From contig NC_074716.1 in assembly GCF_947242115.1 (NCBI RefSeq), positions 41,556,639 through 41,620,638 on the forward strand: a DNA stretch of 64,000 bases. Reading direction: 5' to 3'. Below the pieces are notes generated by a model, which was given only the letters and a program-made list of their open reading frames with translations, was not told the origin of the DNA and made no database searches. Position 1 is the stretch's first letter, and each line of letters opens with the position of its first letter. The translations under genes were made by a program, and so were the position numbers. The DNA is from Biomphalaria glabrata (lineage: Eukaryota > Mollusca > Gastropoda > Planorbidae). Shown here piece by piece: positions 1-11,008 of this stretch.

Positions 1-520
1 ATATACAACACACGATTCAATAGATCCTACTTCCAGGGAATATACAACACACGATTCAATAGATCCTACTTCCAGGGAATATACAACACACGACTCAATA
101 GATACTACTTCCAGGGAATATACAACACACGATTCAATAGATCCTACTTCCAGGGAATATACAACACACGACTCAATAGATCCTACTTCCAGGGAATATA
201 CAACACACGATTCAATAGATCCTACTTCCAGGGAATATACAACACACGACTCAATAGATCCTACTTCCAGGAATATACAACACACGATTCAATAGATCCT
301 ACTTCCAGGGAATATACAACACACGACTCAATAGATCCTACTTCCAGGGAATATACAACACACGACTCAATAGATCCTACTTCCAGGGAATATACAACAC
401 ACGACTCAATAGATCCTACTTCCAGGGAATATACAACACACGACTCAATAGATCCTACTTCCAGGGAATATACAACACACGATTCAATAGATCCTACTTC
501 CAGGGAATATACAACACACC
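1..520. repeat. 39-bp tandem minisatellite, about 13 copies
   Basis: Thirteen head-to-tail copies of a 39-bp unit that starts atatacaacacacga and ends cctacttccaggga. Copies differ mainly at one C/T position (cgattc versus cgactc) and one copy lacks a base. The array is cut by the left window edge, so its full length is unknown. It is nearly homogeneous, so it is young or being homogenised. Confidence 0.97.
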
Positions 521-529
521 TCCCTGTGG

Positions 530-775
530 GTCCTATTTACAGACTCACGTCTTTGTAGGCGCCATTTACAGACACAAGCCCTTGTAGGTCCTTTTTTTAC
601 AATCACACGTCCTTGTAGGTCCTATTTACAGACACACGTCCTTGTAGGTCCTATTTACAGACACACGTCCTTGTAGGTCATATTTACAGACACACGTCCT
701 TGTAGGTCCTATTTACAGACACACGTCCTTGTAGGTCTTACTTCCAGACACACGTCCTTGTAGATCCTACAACCG
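530..775. repeat. 29-bp tandem minisatellite, about 8 copies
   Basis: Copies of a 29-bp unit containing acacgtccttgtaggtcc followed by tatttacaga. Edge copies are degenerate. It directly adjoins the 39-bp array and shares the short acacacg/cctac words with it, so the two may have a common origin. A stray copy of the word acacgtccttgtag recurs at about 1602-1615. Confidence 0.93.
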
Positions 776-863
776 ATGAATATGCAACACACGTCTTTGT
801 AGGCTCTGCTTACAGTGACTGTACACTAAACATCATAGTAGGTCCTACTTCCTAGCCAATATA

Positions 864-923
864 CACATCTGTGTATCTGTGTATATCTGTGTATATCTGT
901 GTATATCTGTGTATATCTGTATA
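864..923. repeat. Short tandem repeat (tctgtgtata)n
   Basis: About five copies of a 10-12 bp tctgtgtata unit. Confidence 0.85.
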
Positions 924-1660
924 ATGACTAATCAGCGTGTTGTTTTGTTTCCTTCAATGGTCATATAAATTTCACCAAACTGTGAGGGTTCTTAACACCA
1001 CTAAGGAAATGGAAGATAATGAAACTTAAAGATAAGTTTTTCACTAGCGTGAAGTAGCCTTACTCACAGGAGGGTGGACATGTGGGTGAGTTTCTGACTG
1101 ACTTATTTCTAGACTAGTCTAAAGTTTATGAGTCCTTGTGCATTTCATTCCTAGTGTTTACACCGAGGGTCAATGAATTAAACATTGTAAAGTGTTTAGG
1201 CTGTTTAAAGAATCGTGTTCTTTTCATTTTTAGTATATTTTTTGTTTGATGTTAACTTTTTTTTCTCGACATTTCGTCAGCGTCTGTCATCATTAGTTCT
1301 TGTCACCTGCTCTCTTATCGCTAGATAGCATTGTCGCTTAGAAAGTCTGATCTTCTTATCTTATAAATTAAAGACGTTCCACCAAAAATTGTCTGGCTGA
1401 TCATACTGGTATCTTCGGCCACTAGACCTCAGGAGAGCTGTGGTGTTACTGCCTTAGGCCTTTCGAGACCAGTCGTCAAAGAAGGCCTCAACCTGTGGGT
1501 AGCTTACACCAATAGCTCGTTGCCGCGTCATAGGTCTTGATGTCAGATGTGAATTTGATTTTGTTTAAATATCAGTTTATTTTATTACTATTAGATCTAC
1601 ACACGTCCTTGTAGTCAAATTTGTAAATATTTTAATAAAGATTACTAGTCGACCGGCGGC
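924..1660. other. No gene seen; unique-looking AT-rich sequence
   Basis: No long open frame or recognised repeat apart from 1400-1545. That part resembles 30370-30480 (shared words around agaaggcc.caac and agaccaatagctcgttg) and is probably an old interspersed repeat. Confidence 0.5.
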
Positions 1661-1681
1661 GTAGCATACGCCGCTATTTTG

Positions 1682-2370
1682 CTGGGCCGGCCTTAGGCCA
1701 GTGCAACCTATGCGACCGCATTGGGCCTCGCACTTTCATAGGACCCGCGCTAATTCTAGGTGTATAAATTATTAAATTAAACCATATTATAACTTAAAAC
1801 AGATTTCCCGCGCCCTCCTGTCGATTTAACAGGAGCTCCTGGAAATCTCTCGAATTTGCAAAATATACAAAAAAGTCCTTAAAATATACGAAAATTATTA
1901 AAATCCTTAGAAAACTCATACAAATCTCCTGAAATGTATTGAAAAAAATTGTCATTTTGGGGTGCCATTCAATATGGAAAACGCCAATCCTACGCGTGAT
2001 AAATAAAAACGGCATTATGCATTAGCCGTAATTGTGTAATCTGGTGAAAGAAGTTTCTCGCACCTCAGACTAATGAAGAATTACTTGAGGTCAACAATTC
2101 TCAAAGATAGATTGAAACATTTGGTAATTCTTGCTATTGAGCGGGATCTATTTGGGAAACAGAATTATTATGATATACTGTATGACTTCGCTACACGCAA
2201 GGCTCGTAAAATATTTCTCTACGTAGTAAAGAATGAATAAAATGCAAAGACGAATTTTATTTCTAATACAAAACTCTTATTAAATTTCACTTATATCCGC
2301 TTCCATACCCAAACTTGGCCCCGCGAAATCCGTTTCGTATAGGGTACCACAAATTTTAAGTCCGCATCTG
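1682..2370 (+). mobile_element. hAT DNA transposon copy, internally deleted
   Basis: Starts ctgggccggccttagg and ends tccgcatctg. It is flanked by the 8-bp duplication ctattttg (1674-1681) / ctatttag (2371-2378), which matches at 7 of 8 bases. The same family occurs inverted at 38670-39777, where the ends read cagggcaggtcct and agaccggccct. It keeps only the 3' end of a transposase frame (2043-2240) and is therefore non-autonomous. Eight-base duplications and CAGGGC-type ends are diagnostic of hAT elements. Confidence 0.85.
2043..2240 (+). pseudogene. hAT transposase C-terminal dimerisation-domain fragment
   Basis: An open frame of 65 codons ends in TAA. It begins GERSFSHLRLMKNYLRST and continues with ILAIERDLF and DFATRKARK. 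This is the conserved C-terminal end of ZMYM1/'DUF4371-type' hAT transposases, where an S-x-L-x-x-I-K-N-x-L-R-S-T block is followed by LA.L.IE.D and the DDFA..KARK tail. Everything upstream in the element lacks coding capacity, so this is the remnant of a deleted transposase and not a host gene. Family assignment is from remembered motif patterns. Confidence 0.75.
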
Positions 2371-2489
2371 CTATTTAGTGACCTGTAAATATGCATAGTA
2401 GATAACTTGTTCTCTTTCCATGACTTCTTGGTCACAATGGTTAAGTCCGGCGCTGCTATTTAGTGTTTGTAAGATGTTTGTTTGTAAAA

Positions 2490-2625
2490 TGTTTGACATG
2501 TTTCGGATGTTCCTTCAGAGTTGAAGGACAATGGGAGCGGGAAGGGTTTGATAAATCCAAACAACAGTCCAGCGCGCAAACCGCACGACCAGGCAGCATT
2601 CCGTAGTGACCGGTGAATACTTGTT
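2490..2625 (-). mobile_element. tRNA-derived SINE (family with TGGTCGTGCGG head), in first duplicate
   Basis: The reverse complement reads gcctggtcgtgcgg, then a ctggactgtt region, then a GGTTTGATAAATCC-like B-box area, then a tail with tctgaaggaacatccgaaac. A better copy lies at 40862-41050 (+) and another at 2960-3095 in the second duplicate. Confidence 0.6.
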
Positions 2626-2959
2626 CTCCCCCCCCCCCAACTGGTTTTTTCGTGAGGTGACTATCCGCAGAAATAAGAGAGTAATCTTTTCCTTTTCTTC
2701 TTGCTTCTCGTCCGAACTCTTGAGGGAAGAAGAGAATTATATATATAGATACTGTATGACTTTGCTATACGCAAGGCTCGTAAAGTATTTCTGTACGTAG
2801 TAAAGAATAAGAATTTATTTTTTGATTCAAACTCTTAAATTTCACTTATTTTCCGCTTCCCTACCCAAACTTGGCCCCGCGGAATCCGTTTCGAATAGGG
2901 CCCCACAATGATTAAGTCCAGCCCTGCTATTTAGTGTTTGTAAAATGTTTGTTAAATGT

Positions 2960-3095
2960 TTTACATGTTTCGGATGTTTCTTCAGAGTTGAAGATAGTTT
3001 ACTTTTTAGTCCAAACCTCCCTCAAGACGAAGGGGGATGGGAGGGGCAGGGTTTGACAGTCCAGCGCGCAGCCATCCATAGCGACGGTTTCTCCC
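2960..3095 (-). mobile_element. Same SINE family, copy in second duplicate
   Basis: Same order of blocks as 2490-2625 (tail agttgaag..tgtttcggatgt, then gggtttgacagtccagcgcgc). It was duplicated with its surroundings rather than inserted independently. Confidence 0.55.
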
Positions 3096-3434
3096 CCCCC
3101 CCCGGTCTTGTTATTTCGTGTGGTGACTATCCCCAGAAATAAGAGAGTGATCTTTCCTTTACTTCTGCTTCTCGTCCAAACTCTTTAGAAGAAGAAGAAG
3201 AAGGGAAGAAGTGAATTATATATATATATAGATATTGATTTTTTGTTCACAAGAGAAGTTTGTTCAAGTTATTTCGAGTTCAATAACTTAAAATAGATCA
3301 CGCCTTCATTGGTTTAGATATTTTCTAGCAACCTGGTGCTACAAGTCAACGACCGATCTATAACAAGGAAGTGTAGTGTAGGACATTATGACATTTTTGA
3401 AGGAACGTCCGAAAATGTGCACAGAAGAAGCCTG

Positions 3435-3534
3435 ATGAGTTTTATTTTATTCATAGTCATTCTCACCTTTATAGTGAATGGAATTGGTGAAATGGCTATC
3501 GACATCCGAAAACGTAATTTATCACAAGCCACAG
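3435..3534 (+). CDS. Candidate first coding exon: signal peptide (tentative)
   Basis: ATG at 3435 opens a frame beginning MSFILFIVILTFIVNGIG. This has an uninterrupted hydrophobic core of about 14 residues ending in small/helix-breaking residues, as in a signal peptide. It is followed by EMAIDIRKRNLSQATG, a basic-rich stretch with an RKR that could be a proprotein cleavage motif. The frame runs into ACAG|GTACAA, a reasonable splice donor (exon phase 1), and would stop soon if unspliced. A short upstream ORF precedes the ATG. No following exon was identified on this strand and no homologue is recognised. Signal-like hydrophobic runs arise by chance in AT-rich DNA, so this is an inference from one exon. 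Confidence 0.3.
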
Positions 3535-3847
3535 GTACAATTATCCTGCAGCTCCACAAACTTTAATCATGCTATCCCATAAGCGTGCACATTAGCATTC
3601 TCCTACCATTCTATGTCTAACCCTAACTTTTTCTTTAAATACAAGAAGATTTTTTTTTCAGTTGACCATGAATCGTTTTAGTCATTTGCAGAGTGAATGA
3701 GAGAAAAAAAAAAGATCGGGGAGGTAACTAAAACATTTTTTATCGTCTTTAAAGTTGCTGTATTCATGAAAATAATCAAGTTATATCCCTTTTATTTCAA
3801 CTTCTTTAACGACAAATCTCGAAATGCATAATTAAAAATGTGTACGT

Positions 3848-4034
3848 TCGGTGGTTGAGTGGTAAAGCGAGGGTTCTTATCCTTGGGACGATTGTGATTT
3901 TAAATTCAGGATCCTTGTGCGTCTCCACCTAGCCCTAATGGGTACCTGACATTAGTTGGGGAAAAGTAAAGGCGGTGTGCCGGCCCTATAGATCGCTAAG
4001 TCTAAAAGGGGAACCTTAACTTTACTTTACTTTT
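3848..4034 (+). mobile_element. tRNA-derived SINE (family A), internally deleted
   Basis: Head gtggttgagtggtaaagcg (A-box region) and body tacctgacattagttgggg. The tail cctatagatcgctaagtct is followed by an A/T-rich tttacttt end. This is the commonest SINE of the window; other copies are listed separately. Confidence 0.85.
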
Positions 4035-4039
4035 ATTCA

Positions 4040-5151
4040 TAACTAGCCATATGTTACCCTCGGCCCGCGGGTCTTAATTTGCGTATCACTTTCGATATAG
4101 TCACTGAAAGTGCTTTGTTAACAATAAAACGAAGTAATAATTTAATAAGTAAAGCGAATGCGAAATGCATGAATGTAAAAATAGTATGAATGGAGCTATC
4201 AAAATAGCTAATCGACTTATATCCATTTTTTTCAAATAAAAACATTTGCTTGTGAGCCTACATATATTTGGTTACAATTTGAAATGAATAGACTTAATTT
4301 TGTATGTTCATGTGTTAAAGTATAAAGTAGATCTTGAGTTAGACATAGATCTAGACTAATCCTGGAGTTCATTCTGCGCGTGCGTGAAGGCTTCGATTTG
4401 CGTATGCGTGACCTTTTTTAAAAATTAGATTACGCGATTCATGAATGAAACTAATAGAATATATCTCAACACGGCTTTGCAGCTTTATCGAACGAATGTA
4501 TGAAAATTGATTTAGAAAAACAAAATTGAATGTTAATTTGATTAAAATATGAAATGAATGGACTATAATTAGTAGGTTCATATGTTAAAGTATAAAAGTA
4601 TCTTTGCGAAGAGAAGTTCTATCATCTTAGAGTTGAATTAGAGTTTTAGACCTAGGACGGCTAGGAATAGAGAGATTTGTAATCTATCGAGTAATGTCTA
4701 ATGAAAGAATGTAAGTCAGAAAACCCAAATTCGCAGATATAAGGAACGAATTTATGTAAAAATTCCTTTGAAACACAAATTTAAAGCTTAATTTTATTAA
4801 ATAATGAAATCAAGAGACTATATTTTGTAATTTTCATGTGTCAAAGTAAAAAACTATCTGTGCAAAGTGTAGTTCTTAAAATTAGATCTAGATATAAATA
4901 CTTTCGATCTTTTCTCATGTCAACATGGTAAACATGGCCTAGATTTATTAGATACTATACTGTCATTGAGTCGGTCAACTTTTTGTTTTTTTGAGGGTCT
5001 TAAGTTTGTTTTCTGGCTACAATACTACGGTCCCAGTTAGTACCCAAGGAACATTTATGCCATGTTTTATCAAGATTGGTCAAACGATTTTGATTTCTAT
5101 TCGGCACATACATACATACATACGCCTTACATTCTACTTTATAGTATAGAT

Positions 5152-5165
<14 letters not shown>
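4040..5165 (+). mobile_element. Unclassified 1.1-kb interspersed repeat (family M)
   Basis: Begins ataactagccatatgttac..cggcccgcgggtc and ends ttgatttctattcgg, then (catacata)n, cgccttac and tttatagtatagat. The same start and end occur at 53325-53573 plus 55880-55910, where a hAT splits the copy. Inside this copy a block around gaaatgaatagact..ttcatgtgttaaagtat recurs three times (about 4282, 4549 and 4803), giving internal units of about 260 bp. No coding capacity is seen. Confidence 0.65.

Positions 5166-5236
<71 letters not shown>
5150..5236. repeat. (AT)n microsatellite
   Basis: Over 80 bp of nearly pure AT dinucleotides following the ta-rich end of the family M repeat. It generates a spurious Ile-Tyr open frame. 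Confidence 0.97.
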
Positions 5237-5239
<3 letters not shown>

Positions 5240-5240
<1 letters not shown>

Positions 5241-6570
5241 TATGCTTCTTCCATAGGTACAAGTATGAAACTGAATACATAGACCAGACGAGTCACAGAC
5301 TTATGCTAATCTACCACAAAAATACTTTCCAGGGGGCATGACATTTCTGTAGGGCTATAGGGTGACACGCTGACAAAGACGCGGGAGTTAATGCTCTAAT
5401 AACGTCACCTAATTCAAGCATTCACAGGGCCCTCCTTTAAGAGGTGTGTTCAAAACTATATGATTCAGAATGCAAAGGGAGGGGGGAGGGCGTATAAGAA
5501 ACGTTAAAACCAATAAATAGGGAAAAAGAAATCTGTGATCCGAAAAAAAAAAACGGGATGATAGAAGTTAGGTTTTTACGACTGAAAACTGTGTTTATAG
5601 TTATACTAACAAACGAAATCTTTGAATCTGGACTAAAAGGTCTAAAGTCTTCGTACTTTAGTCTCATATTTAACACAGAATTGGGTTACAGAACTGCCAG
5701 GCTAGGCCAGGCATCAAAGCATGAATCCCTATGTATTGTACCACGCTCTAGTAAAGCATAAACAATTACAGTTAAGCTAAAAGGTGTTTATGTTTTGTGT
5801 ATAGTTATTTCAGAAAAGGCCAGAATCGCTTCACCAAGAGGAATGTTAAAAAACAAACAAACAACAACCTACACATTCGTTAGTCTAGTAAAGAATATCT
5901 TGTAGTCATCTGGCTAAATAAACTCTGTGGTTAATTTAGCTTTTAATCATACATTTATCATAATTTAACAAGCTATTTTAAGTCTCATTTCTCTCATTAT
6001 CAATTACTGTAGCATGTAGTTCAAACCGTATAGACGAGGACAGTTCTAAAAATTTCAAGAAAAATATTTTTACATTGTTTTACTTTGTCTCTCACCAGGT
6101 CATACGTGTGCACTGATATCTCATCAGGACTGGAACCCGAGGACGTCATCATAACACCGATGAGCATTTTTATAAGTTGTCTAATTATTCCCAGAGAAGA
6201 CGTCAATACATTTGTAGAAATTGTTAATGCTTGATGAATTCTTATGTAGCCTATTTGTGTGTGTGTGTATATATTTGGACCTCCCACACACGGGTATCAC
6301 GTATAGTCCACAATTTGAAATCACACACACACACAGATAATACACATAAATTAATTCTATTTTATAAAAAAAAGCAACATATTAAAAATACTTTAAAAAA
6401 AAAACACAATTATATAATGGAATGAACTGTACACTTACAGTCACATATATCTCAATGCTGTAAGATTTATCTCCCATTTATATATCAAACTAAACTAATT
6501 AATTAGTACTATGTAATGAAGTGATCATTTTTTTAAATTCATTGATACACGTTTTGTTAGGGACAAAAAT
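5240..6570. other. No gene seen
   Basis: AT-rich with short poly-A and (gt)n/(ac)n runs near 6255-6335. Open frames are short and low in complexity. Confidence 0.5.
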
Positions 6571-6571
6571 A

Positions 6572-6692
6572 ATTGAGCAAAGTTTCAACTTGATCCGAGA
6601 CCGGGAGCTGGGAGAAATTTCATGTATATAGGCCATACCAGACGAACAGACAGACGGAGTGACTGGCTAAAAGCTGTGTAAAAAGAAGCAAC
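6572..6692 (+). mobile_element. Interspersed repeat with conserved 'cttgatccgaga' core (family E)
   Basis: Contains the ordered words tttcaacttgatccgaga, gggagaaat, accagacgaacagacagac and aaagctgtgtaa. The same series recurs at least seven more times in the window on both strands. Confidence 0.7.
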
Positions 6693-7632
6693 AACAACAG
6701 CAGAAGATTTAAGATAGTAGCATGATTAGAAATAGTGATTTGATCTAGAAATTTCATTTTACACTTTATAAAAGATATACAAATAAATTAGATAAGATTA
6801 CATTTAAACCTTTCCCCGTAAAACCGAACGTAAAACTGTTACGAATAAATCAAGCAGATATAGTACATTAATTTCATTTAATTGATTTATATAACAATAA
6901 CAGTCATTGCTTTAAAACAAATCTATGCTTTTTTACACCTTGGACTAGAAAACATCTAAAAATAGATTGACATGAAGTTTATATATAAAAGAATACTTTA
7001 TCATGTTTTCTGACTTATGTAATGCAACTTACCTGTCGGTTAAAAAAATAATAATTCACAAATAGAACACAGCAGCTGTATCCTAACTGGCAAGATGTGC
7101 TACAAATGCCTAACAGAAGTCAATGCTTACTTCCCTTGACTCGAAAATAATTATAATCTTTCTTAACGTTAACTGAACCTATATAGCGAGAAGAAAGGCG
7201 TTGTGTGTGGGCGGAGGGCTGCGGCGGACTGGGTTTCAAAACCGGCCCGGGCATTTCTATACAATTATGCCACATGATGGGTGTCCAATCATACCTGACC
7301 TCAAAATCATAGTGTAAATTTTAATAATGTATCGAATATCGAAATTAGTAAGTATATGAATAATTTATTAGATAATTTTGAAACTATCTGATAAGCGCTA
7401 TTGCTAAATGAATAAAGTATAACACTTGGAATGGGGAATCTCTTATTGTGAAAAGTTCTTGCTACCATATACATTAGCATTCACATTCAAAACATCTAAA
7501 GATCCCCAATTAACGAACATATTGTTTATGATTCACTTTCGCTCCTCGCCATTTTCTCAGACATATGAACTTCAATTTACAAATACAACTCTTCATCCTC
7601 CATTATTTAACTGTCCATCCCACAAGGTCATT

Positions 7633-7900
7633 GGGGCGCGGTGGCTGAGTGGTTAAACGCTTCCGAACCTGGGTCCTGGGTTCGAATCTCGGTGAAGACT
7701 TGGATTTTGAATTTCGGGATTTTTAGGGCTCCCCTGGGTTCACCCAACCTTAACGGGTACCTGACTTTAGTTGAGAAATGAAAGGTTGTTGGTCATTGTG
7801 CTGCCCACATGACACCCTGCTCGTTAGCCATTGGCAAAGAAACAGATGACCTTAATATCATCTGTCCTATAGATCGCAAGTTCTGAAAGAGGACTTTACT
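7633..7900 (+). mobile_element. tRNA-derived SINE (family A), near full length
   Basis: Head gcgcggtggctgagtgg, an internal promoter B box gggttcgaatc, body acctgactttagttgag and tail cctatagatcgcaag. The tRNA-like head with A and B boxes supports pol III origin. Inserted within the hAT at 7219-9312. Confidence 0.9.
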
Positions 7901-8360
7901 CTCATATACTGCTTTCTCAATAACCTGGATACCTAGTTTGATTGCATCTTTAAGCTGGCTACAAACGTACACAACAGAACATATCCACTTGTTTTTAATA
8001 TCCTTACGTTCAGTAAAACAAATGCTGTCAAGATAATCTCATGTTCTAGCCAAGCCTCTTTGTACTTCGACAAATGTCAATAACTTTGTCGTCTTGGCAT
8101 TAGTGTTTCTTGTGGCGTTAAGCCTGTTCATTCGCAAATGTTGTCATTATAAAGGTGGTGAATGACAACAATCTAAATTAGACTAAATAGAGGCCAGACG
8201 TAGATCTAGATTTAAATGTATTAAACAATTTGAACAAATTTCACATCTAAGATATAGCTTTGCTTATATTGTTACTGCTTAGGGGGTGCAGATTTATTTA
8301 TTATGTAAACATTGAGAAGTGAATCTGATGCTAAAAGTATAGTACACAATTACCCAGTTG

Positions 8361-8570
8361 TAAAGTAAGTAAAGTTCCCCTTTTAGATCTTGTGGTATAT
8401 ATGGTTGAAGATGTAAAGGTCATCTGTTTCTGTGGCCTACGGTTAACGAGGGTGTAATGTGGCCAGCACAACGACCACCTACTTTATTTTTCCCCAACTA
8501 ATGTCAGGTATCCATTAGAGCTGGATTACTCAGAGGCGCCCAAAAGGTCCCGAAATAAAACAAAGATCTT
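8361..8570 (-). mobile_element. tRNA-derived SINE (family A), 5' truncated
   Basis: The reverse complement shows the body and tail (acctgacattagttgggg, gtgctggccacat, gatgacctttacatc) without the tRNA head. Inserted in the same hAT as 7633-7900 but in the opposite orientation. Confidence 0.85.
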
Positions 8571-9435
8571 ACGTGATCAGTTAACGTTACTCTGCTTAGA
8601 AGAAGTGTCTTATCAAAGACAACGTGTCGTCCTGTTTGCTTTTATGTGAACAATTACAACAAATGATTTTTTAAAAATTGTATTACTTTTAAACGATCAA
8701 AACAAGACTATGGCTTGAATATTCCTGGTCCATCGAGTTTGTCTGTAACATAAACTTTCTTTGTAATATTGTTTTGCAAAGCATTCTAGCAATAGTTATT
8801 ATTACTTATTTTCTGCTCCTTCTTTTTCCATCTTTATAGATCATTTTGCATTTTGATTCCAATCAACACATTTCAACACTGTTCAAGATAATAATTGTGA
8901 TTTGTGAAGGACTTCGTAGCGGCCAACTCCATCAAACAAAAAAAAAAATTCTTATGTGACTGGACATGTCCTCTATAGGACTTGGAACGTTGTTGTTGAT
9001 CCTTTTATTACATACTAACGTCGATCTCTTTAAGAAATAAATGTCTTAATTTTATTGTTTATAGTTAAGTGACGTCTACTAGAAGCACTATAGACGGATG
9101 ATGGATATTTACGTCCATGCTTTAGATTAGTATTAGACTTGAAAAGTGTAAAAAAGTATTTTCATTTAATCATGACGCTCAAAGTGTTGCCTTTTAAGAG
9201 AATAATATAAATCGCGAAACAACTTACTGGCATTCATGCGGCCCTTTCGGCCCACTTGGGTACCGGCCCACCGGGCATTTGCCCGAATGCCCATATAGCC
9301 AGTCCGCCCCTGGCGGAGGGGGTGTTAATCTCGAAAGGCTATTATAGATCTGTATCTACTATGATTCTAAGTAGACCTATTAGTTGACAAAACATATAGA
9401 TTTACCTCTTCGACGTATAATACAACGTTGTACAG

Positions 9436-9630
9436 AGGAGCGGTGGCTGAGCGGTAAAGCGCTTGGCTTCCGTACCGGGGACCTGGGTCCGAATCCTGGT
9501 GAAGACTGTGATTTTTAATTTCGGGATCTTCGGGCGCCTCTTAGTCAATCCACCTTAAGCCACAGAATCAGACGACCTTTACATCATCTGCCCTATAGAC
9601 CACAAGGTATGAAAGAGGAATTTTTTTTTT
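9436..9630 (+). mobile_element. tRNA-derived SINE (family A)
   Basis: Good head (gcggtggctgagcggtaaag) and B box gggtccgaatcc, a deletion in the middle of the body and an intact tail ending in poly-T-like sequence. Confidence 0.9.
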
Positions 9631-9911
9631 ATATAATACTGTACGATATTAACGAAATCTAACGACTTACTGGTTTAATTTCTTTTCTTTTTTAAACTTC
9701 GATTTATTTTGTAAAAAAGGTTTTCTTAAATCTATAGTATTCCACTTTTTTTCATCCAGTTTCATATAAATAGACTAATTATGGCTCAACACAGTACAAG
9801 CATTTGTGCCCTAATAATAATGTAAACAAAATTTCTTAGAGTGTGGCCACGTCCGCATAGAGAATCAGCTAAACGAAAAAGTATGACTGGCACCTTATGG
9901 GTTTCTTCATA

Positions 9912-10162
9912 GTTAAGTAAAGTTCCACATTCAGACCTTTCGATCTCAAGGGCATATGATGTAAATGTCGTCTATGGCCCACGATTAACGAGGATGTCAT
10001 GTGGCCAGCACAACCACCAACCGCCTTTACTTTTTCCCCAACTAATGAGTATGAGACTCAGAAGTACCTTAAAGACCCCGAAATAAAAAATCCCAGTTTT
10101 CACCAGGATTCGAACTCCGGTTTGGAAGCCTAGCACTTTACCACCCAGCCACTCAGCGGCCT
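9912..10162 (-). mobile_element. tRNA-derived SINE (family A)
   Basis: A near full-length reverse-strand copy: tail gacctttcgatctca.., body gtggccagcacaacc, B box ggattcgaactcc and head ccacccagccactcagc. Confidence 0.9.
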
Positions 10163-10164
10163 TA

Positions 10165-10985
10165 AATAAAGACTACAAACACGTAGACCTATTTACAAAC
10201 TATTGAAAACAGCTTGACAAACTCTAAACATTGAGATTACTCCTAAGGAATTTTTGGCAGATCGATTGCACATAGCAGACACGAAAGGTCAGGTTTCGAC
10301 CTCGGGACATTAGCTCAAGACGCCGAGATGAAAATGTGTATGGAGTCATGACGTGACTATAAGTATTATCGAACTCGACGTAATAGTGCCGACACACAAG
10401 CGACACACTTGTCACTCCCTATCTTGCAATGTGCTCTTGGCATAAGCAAGGAAGGATTGTGTGATATTTCTTTATTTTTCCTATCCTTTTACTAAAATGA
10501 CACTTTCTTTTAAATTTGCGGCGTCAATTGTGACTGAATAAATTTACCTCATTAATTGTTTTCAAATGTTACTTGTAACTTTGTAAGCGACACGTAATGT
10601 TTATACATATTGTTTTATATTCTTTGAGCACATGGTCCAATGAATGTTAAAATTGTGTTTTTTTCTCTGATGATCCAAAATGAAGTTAAACGAAATAAAA
10701 GACATTTCTAAAAGCATTTATGTCTATGATCTGATTTTTTCCCCCTTCAAAACACAACGAAGTAAATAGTTTAAAAATAAAATACTGTTCTTTTAACAGA
10801 TTAGAGTACATAGTTAATATAAAAGAACACTGTTACCCATCAAACATTTCTTTTGGTTTTAATTTTTTTTAAGATGAAAGAAAAATGATATGAACGAAAC
10901 AAAACATAAAAATTACAAATTCCTTTAAAAAAAAGCAACAAAAAAAAAAACAACAAAAAACAAAGTGTTGTTTCTTAATTCATAA
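10165..10985. other. No gene seen; possible decayed SINE at 10270-10330
   Basis: AT-rich sequence with long A runs. The piece caggtttcgacctcggg at 10290 resembles a reversed B-box region of the SINE at 11215-11395 but is too decayed to classify. Confidence 0.45.
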
Positions 10986-11008
10986 TTTAGTATGACACAG
11001 TTATATAC

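Larger units (their letters stand above)
2436..3236. repeat. Partial tandem duplication, unit about 470 bp, carrying hAT and SINE ends
   Basis: 2436-2905 and 2906-3236 are successive copies. Both start cacaatg(g/a)ttaagtcc, continue through ctgctatttagtgtttgtaa and a SINE-like block, then a poly-C run, and reach atatatatagatact/att. The first unit also includes a second copy of the hAT 3' end (about 2748-2905). The second stops after the (TA) run. The duplication took in the 3' end of the neighbouring hAT plus its flank. Confidence 0.85.
7219..9312. mobile_element. Non-autonomous hAT transposon, 2.1 kb, carrying two SINEs
   Basis: The left end ctgcggcggactggg and the right end ccagtccgcccctg are inverted repeats, extending inward to matching ggcccgggcat / gggcatttgcccg blocks. 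It is flanked by a perfect 8-bp duplication, gcggaggg, at 7211-7218 and 9313-9320. No transposase frame is recognisable. SINE copies at 7633-7900 and 8361-8570 inserted later. A relative with a caggggtggactgcc end is at 45734-46509. Confidence 0.9.

Noticed and set aside
1-520. CRISPR-like array of regularly spaced repeats
   Set aside because: Contiguous 39-bp minisatellite with no unique spacers, in a eukaryotic context. The same applies to the arrays at 35.4, 48.7 and 58.6 kb.
5000-5296. 98-codon frame with Ile-Tyr repeats (and similar at 14723-15032)
   Set aside because: (AT)n dinucleotide runs read as Ile-Tyr.
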